Source of the DNA: Mucilaginibacter_A sp050955045
GTDB lineage: Bacteria > Bacteroidota > Bacteroidia > Sphingobacteriales > Sphingobacteriaceae
NCBI GenBank assembly: GCA_050955045.1
Contig: JBPBQV010000020.1
Coordinates: forward strand, 1 to 64,000
Reading direction: 5' to 3'
Length of the DNA stretch: 64,000 bases
The notes under the pieces are model-generated. The model saw only the letters and a program-made list of their open reading frames with translations, searched no databases and had not been told where the DNA came from. The position numbers were made by a program, and so were the translations under genes. Position 1 is the first letter of the stretch. Each line of letters opens with the position of its first letter. Below, piece by piece: positions 32,551 through 41,327 of this stretch.

Positions 32551-33432
32551 GATATCGCAAATTTCAATTGCTTTTTTTAAGGAAGCAATTTTGTCTTTTT
32601 TGGTTGGGATAAATTCCTGTGCTACATATCCTTTAAAACCGGTTTTTACAATAGCACGCATTATTGCCGGATAATACAATTCTTGTGTATCGTCAATTTC
32701 ATTTCTTCCTGGAACGCCACCAGTATGATAATGTGCAATATACGGATGATAATCCTGAATATTCCGGATTACATCTCCTTCATCTATCTGCATGTGATAA
32801 ATATCATACAGCAATTTAAAGTTTTCTGAACCTAGTCTTTTCGCCAATTCTGCACCCCAGGAAGTGCGATCGCACTGGTAATCTTTATGGTTAATTTTAC
32901 TGTTTAGCAGTTCCATCACCAGCACAACTTTGTGTTTTTCGGCCAAAGCAATTACCTTTTTTAAACCTTCCACACTGTTGTTCCAGCCGGTTTCGTTATC
33001 CATTCCTTCCCGGCTCCCGCTAAAACAAATTAGGTTTGTATAGCCTGCTTTAGCTACTAACGGAATTATTTCTGAGTAATTTTTAGCTAAAGTATCATGG
33101 TATTTTTTATTATTGAAACCTTGTGTCAGGCTAATTTCGGCACCGTTACACATGGGAGAATCCAAACCATACTTTTTTAATGTGTCCCACTCTTTTGGCC
33201 CAACTAGATCAATTCCTTTAAGACCTATTTTTTTTGCCTGTAAACAAAGTTTATCCAACGGAATATCATTATAACACCAGCGACATGCAGAATGATTTAT
33301 ATTTCCTTTTAGTGCTGATTCTAATTCTTCTTGATCCATAGCGAGTGCAGAAAAAGCAGAAGATGCACTAATTGCAGCAGTTCCTGCGATAATGCCTTTT
33401 AAAGCAGTTCTTCTATTTAAGTTTGATGCCAT
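32548..33432 (-). CDS. hydroxypyruvate-isomerase-like TIM-barrel protein, Tat-exported
   Basis: A 294-residue xylose-isomerase-like TIM barrel. The twin-Arg start 'NLNRRTALKGIIAGTAAISASSAF' predicts Tat export. Features of the hydroxypyruvate isomerase-like group: 'HSACRWCYNDIPLDKLCLQAKKIGLKGIDLVGP', 'LICFSGSREGMD', 'LVMELLNSK', 'LLYDIYHMQIDEGD' and 'HYHTGGVPGRNEID'. The true substrate is probably a keto-sugar of the pathway. Its start overlaps the permease stop by 1 base (TAATG), giving translational coupling. Confidence 0.86.
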   Translation of the reverse strand: MASNLNRRTALKGIIAGTAAISASSAFSALAMDQEELESALKGNINHSACRWCYNDIPLDKLCLQAKKIGLKGIDLVGPKEWDTLKKYGLDSPMCNGAEISLTQGFNNKKYHDTLAKNYSEIIPLVAKAGYTNLICFSGSREGMDNETGWNNSVEGLKKVIALAEKHKVVLVMELLNSKINHKDYQCDRTSWGAELAKRLGSENFKLLYDIYHMQIDEGDVIRNIQDYHPYIAHYHTGGVPGRNEIDDTQELYYPAIMRAIVKTGFKGYVAQEFIPTKKDKIASLKKAIEICDI

Positions 33433-34667
33433 TATGCCGTTTCTACTTCCGATTTGGTTTTGTCATTAAACAATACAGCAAAAAGTAAAAATACAACTGC
33501 TGCAATTCCAGCCGGAATAATCCAAACCATTTTCCAATCTACCGCACCACCTGCCAACTTATAAGTATCTGTAATTATACCTGCTATTTCAAAACCAATT
33601 AACATGCCTACGCCATACGTAGCCAATGTAATTAAGCCTTGTGCAGAACTTTTATATCTCTCTCCTGCTTTAGAGTTGGTATAGATTTGTCCTGATACAA
33701 AAAAGAAATCATAACAAACACCATGTAAAGCAATGCCGATAATCAGCATAAAACTCAAATCTGTTCCGTTTCCGTAAGCAAACAAAACATAACGAATTGC
33801 CCAAGCCAGCATTCCTACTAAAATTGTTTTTTTAAACCCAAATTTTGCAAAGAATACAGGAATAAATAGTAAAAATAGTGCTTCTGAAATCTGACCAATT
33901 GCCATTTTTCCTGTAGGATTTTCTACTCCGACACTGGTTAAAAACGGATGTGCATTTTGATAATAAAAAGCTAATGGAATACAGATTAAAATAGAGGAAA
34001 CGAAAAATATGGCAAAGTTTTTATCTTTTAAAAGCTTCAAGGCATCAAAACCCAATAAATCACCAATTTTGATTTTTTCTGTTGAAGAAACTTTTGGAGG
34101 TGTTTTAGGGAGAATAAAGCTAAATAACCCTAAAATGAAAGATGCAATTCCTGCTAAAAGAAAAGTATTCTTTAAAAATCCCTGAGATATAGATTCTGCT
34201 GAATCCCAATGGAACAAGAAACTGATAGCTAATCCTGCTAAAATCCAACCTACAGTTCCAAATACCCTGATGTTTGCAAACTCTTTTTCAGGGTCTTTCA
34301 TCTGGTTAAATGCAACTGAATTTACCAATGCTAATGTTGGCATAAATAAAATCATGTAGCCTAAAACGTACGGATAAAATACGCTAACATCCTGAGCATT
34401 GTACATCTGATACATTAAAACTGCACCAAGAATATGCAATACGCCTAATATTTTTTCCGCATTAAAATACCTGTCAGCAATTAAACCAACAATAAAAGGG
34501 GCAATTATAGCTCCCCAGGATTGAGTTGAAAAAACGGCTCCACTTTCGGAACCCGATGCTTTTAAATTACTTCCCAGAAAAGTACCTAAAGTTACAAACC
34601 ACGATCCCCAGATAAAAAATTCTAGAAACATCATGGTTGATAACTTGGTGCGGATAGCAGCAGTCAT
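33432..34667 (-). CDS. nucleoside-permease (NupG)-type MFS transporter
   Basis: A 411-residue major-facilitator protein with 12 hydrophobic segments, matching the nucleoside:H+ symporter group: 'LSTMMFLEFFIWGSWFVTLGTFLG', 'STQSWGAIIAPFIVGLIADRYFNAEKIL', 'FANIRVFGTVGWILAG' and 'HGVCYDFFFVSGQIYTN'. In Bacteroidota, such genes are often found with Gfo/Idh and sugar isomerase genes, where they probably import the sugar product rather than nucleosides. It lies 38 bp after the cytochrome c gene. Confidence 0.9.
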   Translation of the reverse strand: MTAAIRTKLSTMMFLEFFIWGSWFVTLGTFLGSNLKASGSESGAVFSTQSWGAIIAPFIVGLIADRYFNAEKILGVLHILGAVLMYQMYNAQDVSVFYPYVLGYMILFMPTLALVNSVAFNQMKDPEKEFANIRVFGTVGWILAGLAISFLFHWDSAESISQGFLKNTFLLAGIASFILGLFSFILPKTPPKVSSTEKIKIGDLLGFDALKLLKDKNFAIFFVSSILICIPLAFYYQNAHPFLTSVGVENPTGKMAIGQISEALFLLFIPVFFAKFGFKKTILVGMLAWAIRYVLFAYGNGTDLSFMLIIGIALHGVCYDFFFVSGQIYTNSKAGERYKSSAQGLITLATYGVGMLIGFEIAGIITDTYKLAGGAVDWKMVWIIPAGIAAVVFLLFAVLFNDKTKSEVETA

Positions 34668-34705
34668 AGTTTATTTAGTTTAGGTTGATTGGAAAGTAGC
34701 AGCTA

Positions 34706-35104
34706 TTATTTCAAAGTCAGGATATATTTAACCATTTCTTTGGCATCATTTAAAGCTAAATTTGGATGCGGCGTCATGGCAATATCTCCCCAAACTCCCT
34801 TGCCACCAGTTATAATTTTGTTGGATAAATAATTCACATCCTTATCGCTGGAAGTGTATTTTTGAGCCACGTCTTTATAAGCGGGACCAACCAATTTTTC
34901 TTGCTCTTTATGGCAGCCCAAACAATCAGAAGAGGCTAATAACTGTGCACCTTTTGAAGACGGAGTTGCAGCAGTACTGGTACTTGCATTGGCACTGCTT
35001 GTTGCAGTTTCATTGGATGCAACCGAAGAATCTTGACCGGGTTTATCATTACTGCAAGCTGCTATTACCGCACACAGGCTAAATACAATGGCTATTTTTT
35101 TCAT
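34706..35104 (-). CDS. monoheme cytochrome c, lipoprotein
   Basis: A 132-residue class I cytochrome c. Lipoprotein signal with lipobox VIAAC (Cys17); a Ser/Thr/Ala-rich linker (about 20-50); heme-attachment CLGCH (residues 61-65) and probable axial Met110 (GDIAMTPH). It would accept electrons from the GMC dehydrogenases and pass them to the respiratory chain. It lies between the TIM-barrel gene and the permease gene in the same operon. Confidence 0.92.
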   Translation of the reverse strand: MKKIAIVFSLCAVIAACSNDKPGQDSSVASNETATSSANASTSTAATPSSKGAQLLASSDCLGCHKEQEKLVGPAYKDVAQKYTSSDKDVNYLSNKIITGGKGVWGDIAMTPHPNLALNDAKEMVKYILTLK

Positions 35105-35128
35105 TTTGTGATATATTGAAGTATTAAA

Positions 35129-36181
35129 TTATATTCCTAATAAAGCTCTGTTAAAAGAAGCATCAGACCCAGATGCAGCAAAATCATCAAAGGCTTTATC
35201 TGTTACTTTAATGATGTGATTTTTTATAAATTCTGCTCCTTCCCTTGCACCATCTTGCTGATTTTTGATAGCGCATTCCCATTCTAAAACTGCCCAGCCT
35301 TTAAAATCACAAGCAGCCATTTTACTGAAAATGGATTTAAAATCAACTTGTCCATCGCCTAAAGATCTGAATCTTCCGGCGCGATCAAGCCAGTTTTGAT
35401 ATCCTCCATAAACACCTTGTTTTCCTGTTGGATTAAATTCTGCATCCTTGACATGGAACATTTTAATACGTTCGTGATAAATATCAATATAATCCAGATA
35501 ATTTAAACACTGCAACACAAAATGCGAAGGATCATAAAGTAAACATGCACGTGGATGATTATTTACTTTTTCAAGAAACATCTCATAGCTTACGCCGTCG
35601 TGTAAATCTTCCCCTGCATGAATTTCGTAACAAAGATCAACGCCGCATTCCTCAAATTCGTTCAAAATCGGAAGCCATCGGTTAGCCAGTTCTGTAAAAC
35701 CAGTATCAACTAAACCAGCAGGGCGCTGCGGCCAGGGATAAACCATTGGCCACAATAAAGCTCCGCTAAAAGTAGCATGTGCTTTTAAACCTAAATTTTG
35801 AGATGCTTTAGCAGCAAATTTTAATTGTTGAATAGCCCATTCTTTGCGCGCATTCGGATTATTTTGATATTGTACTGGTGCAAAAGCATCAAATAAAGTA
35901 TCATAGGCAGGATTAACAGCAACTAGTTGTCCTTGCAGATGCGTAGATAATTCTGTGATTTGTAAACCGTAACTGTTTATTTTTCCGGTTAAATCATCAG
36001 CGTATGTTTTACTCTCTGCTGCAAGTTTTAGGTCGATAAAACGAGCATCTAAAGTTGGTAATTGTATTCCTTTGAAACCAAGATCAGCAGCCCAGCGACA
36101 AATGGCATCTATGTTGTTAAATGGTGCTTCCTCACCAATAAATTGTGCTAAAAATATAGCTGGACCTAGTAAAGTAGTCAT
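35129..36181 (-). CDS. sugar phosphate isomerase/epimerase family TIM-barrel protein
   Basis: A 350-residue TIM barrel without a signal peptide, so cytoplasmic. Landmarks: 'ICRWAADLGFKGIQLPTLDARFIDLKLA', 'LCYEIHAGEDLHDGVSYE', 'ACLLYDPSHFVLQ', 'IKMFHVKDAEF', 'GRFRSLGDGQVDFKSIFSKM' and 'AVLEWECAI'. These metal-binding His, Asp and Glu clusters are typical of the superfamily. The frame is open for 19 further codons, but ATG 36181 lies 4 bp after the stop of the Gfo/Idh gene and is preferred. It probably acts on the product of that enzyme. Confidence 0.87.
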   Translation of the reverse strand: MTTLLGPAIFLAQFIGEEAPFNNIDAICRWAADLGFKGIQLPTLDARFIDLKLAAESKTYADDLTGKINSYGLQITELSTHLQGQLVAVNPAYDTLFDAFAPVQYQNNPNARKEWAIQQLKFAAKASQNLGLKAHATFSGALLWPMVYPWPQRPAGLVDTGFTELANRWLPILNEFEECGVDLCYEIHAGEDLHDGVSYEMFLEKVNNHPRACLLYDPSHFVLQCLNYLDYIDIYHERIKMFHVKDAEFNPTGKQGVYGGYQNWLDRAGRFRSLGDGQVDFKSIFSKMAACDFKGWAVLEWECAIKNQQDGAREGAEFIKNHIIKVTDKAFDDFAASGSDASFNRALLGI

Positions 36182-36185
36182 AAAA

Positions 36186-37337
36186 TTATATTGTAAAATC
36201 AGTCCATTTTTGTGCAGATTTCCCAGATGCAATAACATTTTCTATAAATGCCATGCCGCGCACACCTTCTTCAATTCCCGGAAAATCCAGCCATTCTGCC
36301 TGTGGTTCTTTTCCTTCTAATTGTGCTTTAATTGTAAGGGCAAAATTTTTATAAAGATTGGCAAATGCTTCCAAATAACCTTCAGGATGGCCAGCCGGAG
36401 TTCTCGTATTTTGTTGTGCAAAAGAACTGGTATATCCGCCTCCGGTGCGCCAAATTTCTACTGGCTGATCCAGCAACATTACTTTTAAAGTATTTGCATC
36501 AGCCTGTTGCCATTCTAAGCCACCCTTTTCACCATAAACCCTAATTTTAACATTATTTTCTTCTCCTGCTGCAACTTGTGTAGCAATTAAAACACCGCTT
36601 GCTCCGTTTTCAAACTTAAGCAAAACTGCACCATCATCGTCCAGTTGCCGTCCTTCAACAACGATATTAATATCAGCACATAGTTTATTAATTTGCAGAT
36701 CAGAAACGTACTCGCACAAATTAAAAGCATGTGTACCAATATCACCCATTGCGCCAGCTATACCGCTTTTTGTTGGATCAGTGCGCCAAGATGCTTGTTT
36801 GTTATTACTTCCTTCTTCAAATTTACTTAACCAGCCCTGCGGATATTCAACATAAACTTTTCTAATCTTACCCAATTTTCCTGAAAGCGCAAATTGCCGT
36901 GCTTCTTTCACCATCGGATAGCCAGTATAAGTATGCGTCAGGCAAAATAAATTTCCAGTTGCCTGAATTACTTGTTGCAAATCTTTTGCTTCCTGTAAAG
37001 AAAATGTAGCTGGCTTATCTAAAATCACATGAAAACCGTTTTCCAATGCTGCTTTTGCAGGTGCAAAATGGACGTGATTTGGTGTTACAATACTAACGAC
37101 CTGAACACGTTCATTTTCAGGTAATTTCTTTTCCTTTTCGATTAGCTCCTGCCAGGAATTATAAATCCGGTTTTCTGCTAAATTTAATAATAAGCCGCTG
37201 GCTTTTGATTTTGCAGGATCACTGCTAAACGCACCGCATACCAGTTCGTATTGGTCATCCATTCTGGCAGCAATACGATGTACAGCACCAATAAATGCAC
37301 CTTGCCCACCACCGATCATTCCTAACCTTAACTTCAT
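36186..37337 (-). CDS. Gfo/Idh/MocA family oxidoreductase, cytoplasmic
   Basis: A 383-residue NAD(P)-dependent sugar dehydrogenase. The Rossmann motif is GMIGGGQGAFIG near residue 6; 'VSIVTPNHVHFAPAKAALENGFHVILDKPATF' carries the substrate/cofactor motif as DKP rather than EKP; 'GDIGTHAFNLCEYV' contains the catalytic-type His. There is no export signal. It is tightly coupled (4 bp) to the downstream isomerase gene. It would oxidise or reduce a keto-sugar. Confidence 0.92.
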   Translation of the reverse strand: MKLRLGMIGGGQGAFIGAVHRIAARMDDQYELVCGAFSSDPAKSKASGLLLNLAENRIYNSWQELIEKEKKLPENERVQVVSIVTPNHVHFAPAKAALENGFHVILDKPATFSLQEAKDLQQVIQATGNLFCLTHTYTGYPMVKEARQFALSGKLGKIRKVYVEYPQGWLSKFEEGSNNKQASWRTDPTKSGIAGAMGDIGTHAFNLCEYVSDLQINKLCADINIVVEGRQLDDDGAVLLKFENGASGVLIATQVAAGEENNVKIRVYGEKGGLEWQQADANTLKVMLLDQPVEIWRTGGGYTSSFAQQNTRTPAGHPEGYLEAFANLYKNFALTIKAQLEGKEPQAEWLDFPGIEEGVRGMAFIENVIASGKSAQKWTDFTI

Positions 37338-37350
37338 ATTTTAACTAAAT

Positions 37351-37923
37351 TTAGGAAAGTGCCCAGGCTTTATCACCTTTTTTATAAGGCACATTACCAT
37401 CATATTTTCCAGGAACCGGCAAATAACGTAATGCTTCGTTTGCACCTACTTTTGAAGTGAAATAGCCTAGCATAGTCAGTTCTTTCATCATTCTAAAATA
37501 ATGATTCGGATCTTCCTTCTTTTTTGTTGTTTGATAAGCTTTTTGCTCCTTATCCAAATCAATCAAAAGAGCAGTTCGCTGTTTCGGATCACATTCCATA
37601 AATTTTTTGCCATTCTTTTTTTGACTGGCTTCATCCAATTGCTCCACACCTTTTGTAAAAACTTTCTGATCTTCTGGCTTGTAGCAATCTTTTACCATCA
37701 CGGCCATAAAACTGCCTACACCGGCAGCTTTTGCACCAGGCGTGTTAGTAGTTGGCAAAATGGTATCTCCAACTTCATTTAAAAAATTGATTTGTTCCTG
37801 ACTAAATAATTCCTTGACTTTTTCGGGGCCTGATTTACAGCCACTTTGTAGAAAAAATTCGGCTCCTAAAACCGTGCCGCCTAACAATAAAGCAACTCTT
37901 GAAATAGCTTCTCTCCTATCCAT
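37351..37923 (-). CDS. gluconate 2-dehydrogenase subunit 3 family protein (second copy)
   Basis: A 190-residue small subunit of the second GMC enzyme of the locus. It starts MDRREAISRVALLLGG, with a twin-Arg signal and a lipobox-like FLQSGC. The family segment 'LNEVGDTILPTTNTPGAKAAGVGSFMAVMVKDC' parallels that of the copy at 29630-30184. Its GMC partner (39418-41097) is separated from it by a Gfo/Idh gene instead of being adjacent. Confidence 0.88.
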   Translation of the reverse strand: MDRREAISRVALLLGGTVLGAEFFLQSGCKSGPEKVKELFSQEQINFLNEVGDTILPTTNTPGAKAAGVGSFMAVMVKDCYKPEDQKVFTKGVEQLDEASQKKNGKKFMECDPKQRTALLIDLDKEQKAYQTTKKKEDPNHYFRMMKELTMLGYFTSKVGANEALRYLPVPGKYDGNVPYKKGDKAWALS

Positions 37924-37949
37924 ATTTTTGTATGATAAAAACAGTATAT
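37922..37949 (-). repeat. dispersed element, ACTG-type, touching a start codon
   Basis: On the minus strand it reads ATATACTGTTTTTA, TCATA, then CAAAAATAT, running into the ATG of the subunit-3 gene at 37923. Confidence 0.6.
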
Positions 37950-37959
37950 AATATTCTAA

Positions 37960-39384
37960 TTATACTTTAAAATCCCAACCAGCACGATACTGTCTTTTAA
38001 CGTATTGATTTACAGCATCAAAATTTGTAATACGCATATTGTTGTCATCCCAAAGCATTTTGATATGTCCGCCTTTAAGTTCATTTCCTCTAACTGCTAG
38101 ATTTGCCATTAACAGAGCTTCTGTTAACGGACCAGCAATTTCAAATGGTGAACTTACTTGTTTTTTGCCATATCCGGCTAAACATGCTTCTACCCACTGT
38201 GCATAATGTCCGTCTGCCTGACCTGGAACACGTGCTATTGTTTGTTTAACATTTACTTCTTTGGTACGTGATGTTGGCAACAGCAAAGGATCTTCAGAGT
38301 AAGTGCTGGCCATCATTTTACCTTTTGTACCGATAAACAAAGTACCGTTACCATCATCGCCAAATTTTTCATTTGCACCTAATTCTTCGGGTCTTTCCGG
38401 CTGAATGCCGCCGTCCATCCAATGTACGGTAACATCACCTTTTGTTTTATTAGTTTTTGGAAAAGTAAGCGTAATATGACTTGATGGCGGGCAGCTATCC
38501 GGAAACACGCCTCGTTTAAATTCATCAACATACACACTTCCAACGCTTGCCTGTACATCTTTTGCATATTGCAGCCCTAAAACTCTAAAAGGTGCTTCAA
38601 CCAAATGGCAGCCCATATCGCCTAACGCACCAGTTCCATAATCCCACCAGCCACGCCAGTTAAACGGAATTAGCTTGTCAACGTAGTTTTTCTCTGGAGC
38701 TGTACCCAACCATAAATTCCAGTCCAGTTCTTTTGGAATATCTGCTTTAGTTGTTGGCCATGGAATTCCTTGTGGCCAAACAGGGCGGTTTGTCCAGCAA
38801 TAAACCGTGTGTACGTCTCCAATTAAATCATTATCATACCATTCTGCTAACAATCGGGTTCCATCGTTAGATGCCCCCTGATTACCCATTTGGGTTACAA
38901 CTTTATATTTTTTAGCAGCTTCGGTTAGCATCCGGGCTTCATAAATATCGTGTGTAAGTGGTTTTTGCACATATACATGTTTGCCGTGTTGCATTGCCGC
39001 CAATGTGATGATGGCATGATTATGATCTGGTGTTGATACAGAAACCGCATCAATATGCTTTGCTTCTTGATCGAAAAGCTTACGCCAATCTTTGTAATAT
39101 TTTGCTTTTGGAAAGGCTGCAACTGATTTTGCCGCCCTGCGATCATCTACATCGCACAGAAAACCAATTTCTGCTTTACCGCTTTTATAAAAATTGGCAA
39201 TGTCACTTTCACCTTTACCACCAGCACCAATTCCTGCGATAATTAATTTATCACTTGGTGCTGTGAAGCCTTTTCCGCCTAAAACAAAACGTGGTACAAT
39301 TGTGAAAGCCGCCGCAGCAACCGTAGAACTTTTTATAAAACCTCGCCGTGATTTTTGTATCGGATTTGAAGAATCTTCAGACAT
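37960..39384 (-). CDS. Gfo/Idh/MocA family oxidoreductase, Tat-exported
   Basis: A 474-residue member of the secreted Gfo/Idh group. The Tat motif SRRGFIKSSTVAAAAFTIV begins at residue 12; the Rossmann GIGAGGKGESD follows near 51. 'VSVSTPDHNHAIITLAAMQHGKHVYVQKPLTHDIYEARML' is the family hallmark, with QKP in place of EKP, and 'YGTGALGDMGCHLVEAPFRVLGL' holds the catalytic His. Export of a folded NAD-dependent enzyme by Tat implies the cofactor travels bound. It probably interconverts keto and hydroxy sugars in the periplasm. It sits between the second GMC gene and its small subunit. Confidence 0.93.
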   Translation of the reverse strand: MSEDSSNPIQKSRRGFIKSSTVAAAAFTIVPRFVLGGKGFTAPSDKLIIAGIGAGGKGESDIANFYKSGKAEIGFLCDVDDRRAAKSVAAFPKAKYYKDWRKLFDQEAKHIDAVSVSTPDHNHAIITLAAMQHGKHVYVQKPLTHDIYEARMLTEAAKKYKVVTQMGNQGASNDGTRLLAEWYDNDLIGDVHTVYCWTNRPVWPQGIPWPTTKADIPKELDWNLWLGTAPEKNYVDKLIPFNWRGWWDYGTGALGDMGCHLVEAPFRVLGLQYAKDVQASVGSVYVDEFKRGVFPDSCPPSSHITLTFPKTNKTKGDVTVHWMDGGIQPERPEELGANEKFGDDGNGTLFIGTKGKMMASTYSEDPLLLPTSRTKEVNVKQTIARVPGQADGHYAQWVEACLAGYGKKQVSSPFEIAGPLTEALLMANLAVRGNELKGGHIKMLWDDNNMRITNFDAVNQYVKRQYRAGWDFKV

Positions 39385-39399
39385 ATTTTAATAGATTGG

Positions 39400-39427
39400 A
39401 TATGCTTTTTTTATCGGTTAAATATTT
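39400..39427 (+). repeat. dispersed element variant at a stop codon
   Basis: Box A ATGCTTTTTTTA (one change), spacer TCGG, box B TTAAATATTT. The TAA stop of the GMC gene (39418-39420) lies inside it. Confidence 0.5.
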
Positions 39428-41097
39428 AGCTTTTTCATTTCGCTAACTGCATGATCTACTGCACGGGCTGTCATAGCCATGTATGTTAAAGATGGGTTTT
39501 GACAAGCTGCAGAAGTCATAGCTGCACCATCTGTTACATAAACATTTGTAGCATCCCAAACCTGGTTGTGTTTATTCAATACAGAAGTTTTAGGATCAAG
39601 GCCCATACGTGCTGTGCCCATTTCATGGATACCACCTCCCATGTTGTAACCATTATCATGAGTTTCTACATCTTTTAAACCTGCAGCTTCCAGCATTTCT
39701 TTTGCATCTTCCATCATATCTATGCGCATTTTATGCTCGTTGTCCTTGATGGTAGCATCCATTGCCAATATTGGTAATCCCCATTTATCTTTCTTAGTTT
39801 TATCCAAATAAGTGCGGTTTTCGTGATAAGGCAAAGTTTCGCCAAAAGCGCCTAAACCCATCTTCCAGCTTCCCGGTTCCGTTAGTGCATCTTTAAACTC
39901 GCCACCTATATTCATTTCAGCAATATCACGGCTCCATCCTTCTCTGCTCGCACTTCCCTGATAGCCAAAACCACGGATATAATCTCTTTTATCACCAAAT
40001 AAATTACGGAAACGCGGTACATAAATACCGTTGGCACGGCGGCCATAATAGTATTTATCCTCAAAACCTTCTACACGGCCATTGGCACCGCAACGGAAAT
40101 GATGATCCATTAGATTATGCCCCAACTCACCGCTACTGCTGCCCAAACCATCTTGCCAAACGTCGGTAGCAGAATTCATTAATATCCAGGCCGAGTTTAA
40201 AGTAGAAGCGTTTAGAAATATTACTTTTGCTTTGTACTCGTAAGTTTTGTTAGTTTCGGCATCGAGCACTTCTACACCTGTTGCTTTTTTGCTGTCTTTA
40301 TCATACAAAATTTTGGTAACGATAGAAAATGGCCGAAGTGTTAAATTACCCGTAGCCCTAGCTGCCGGCAAAGTAGAAGATTGTGTGCTGAAATAAGCAC
40401 CAAAAGGGCAACCCAGCCAGCATTTATTACGATACTGACAATTAGTTCTATTTTTAAGTGCTTCGGTAATGTTAGCTGTTCTACCAATTACCATATGGCG
40501 CATATCTTTATAATGTGCTTTGATACGCGCGGCAACATCTTTTTCCACAATGTTCATTTCCATTGGCGGCATATAATCGCCATCCGGTAATTGTGCCAAG
40601 CCATCGCGGTTTCCGCTGATGCCGGCAAACTTTTCTACATAACTATACCAAGGAGCTAAATCTTTATATCGTATCGGCCAGTCAACTGCAATTCCGTCTT
40701 TTGCGTTGGCTTCAAAATCATAATCACTTAAACGGTAAGATTGTCTTCCCCACATCAGGGAACGGCCACCAACATGATAGCCACGAAACCAGTCGAACGG
40801 CTTTACCTCTGTGTAAGGACTTTCTTTTTCATTAGTCCAGTAATCCAGATTCATCTCGTTTAGAGTGTAATCACGCCCTAAAACTGGATAATTGCTGATC
40901 ATTTCCTGAGTTTTTCCTCCACGATGCGGAAACTCCCAGGGTGCTTTATTAGCGTTTACATAATCTTTAACGTGTTCGATATTTTTACCGCGCTCAAGCA
41001 TAATGGTTTTTAGCCCTTTCTCAGTAAGTTCTTTGGCTGCCCACCCACCAGAAATGCCGGAACCAATAACTATTGCGTCATATACGTTGCTGTCCAT
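39418..41097 (-). CDS. GMC-family FAD oxidoreductase (second copy)
   Basis: A 559-residue paralogue of the enzyme at 27919-29637, sharing 'DAIVIGSGISGGWAAKELTEKGLKTIMLERG', 'WFRGYHVGGRSLMWGRQSYRLSDYDFEA', 'GIAVDWPIRYKDLAPWYSYVEKFAGISG', 'CWLGCPFGAYFSTQSSTLPAA' and the C-terminal 'GIHEMGTARMGLDPKTSVLNK'. The FAD-binding motif begins at residue 12. It is the first gene of the minus-strand locus. Two dehydrogenases in one locus imply either two substrates or two oxidation steps. Confidence 0.94.
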   Translation of the reverse strand: MDSNVYDAIVIGSGISGGWAAKELTEKGLKTIMLERGKNIEHVKDYVNANKAPWEFPHRGGKTQEMISNYPVLGRDYTLNEMNLDYWTNEKESPYTEVKPFDWFRGYHVGGRSLMWGRQSYRLSDYDFEANAKDGIAVDWPIRYKDLAPWYSYVEKFAGISGNRDGLAQLPDGDYMPPMEMNIVEKDVAARIKAHYKDMRHMVIGRTANITEALKNRTNCQYRNKCWLGCPFGAYFSTQSSTLPAARATGNLTLRPFSIVTKILYDKDSKKATGVEVLDAETNKTYEYKAKVIFLNASTLNSAWILMNSATDVWQDGLGSSSGELGHNLMDHHFRCGANGRVEGFEDKYYYGRRANGIYVPRFRNLFGDKRDYIRGFGYQGSASREGWSRDIAEMNIGGEFKDALTEPGSWKMGLGAFGETLPYHENRTYLDKTKKDKWGLPILAMDATIKDNEHKMRIDMMEDAKEMLEAAGLKDVETHDNGYNMGGGIHEMGTARMGLDPKTSVLNKHNQVWDATNVYVTDGAAMTSAACQNPSLTYMAMTARAVDHAVSEMKKLNI

Positions 41098-41305
41098 AAA
41101 TCAAGAAAAATTTAAATAGGATGATTGGTTGTTAGGGCTAATGTAGAAATTAGTTTTACAACTTTTATATAAATTTAAAATAGTTTTAAATTTATGCTAG
41201 CTTCTAGTAAAAATCTGTTTATAAAACTGATTTATCACAATTACAGCTCAATTTAGTATTACCTAACGCTGACCTATACTCATTTTATATATAGAACTCA
41301 TAACT

Positions 41306-41313
41306 TACTTTTG
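41306..41313 (+). promoter_or_regulatory. -7 promoter box of mnmA
   Basis: TACTTTTG (TAnnTTTG), 14 nt upstream of the ATG at 41328. The 230-bp divergent gap also has to hold the promoter of the GMC locus, where I see no clear box. Confidence 0.5.
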
Positions 41314-41327
41314 TATTTTAATTACAG

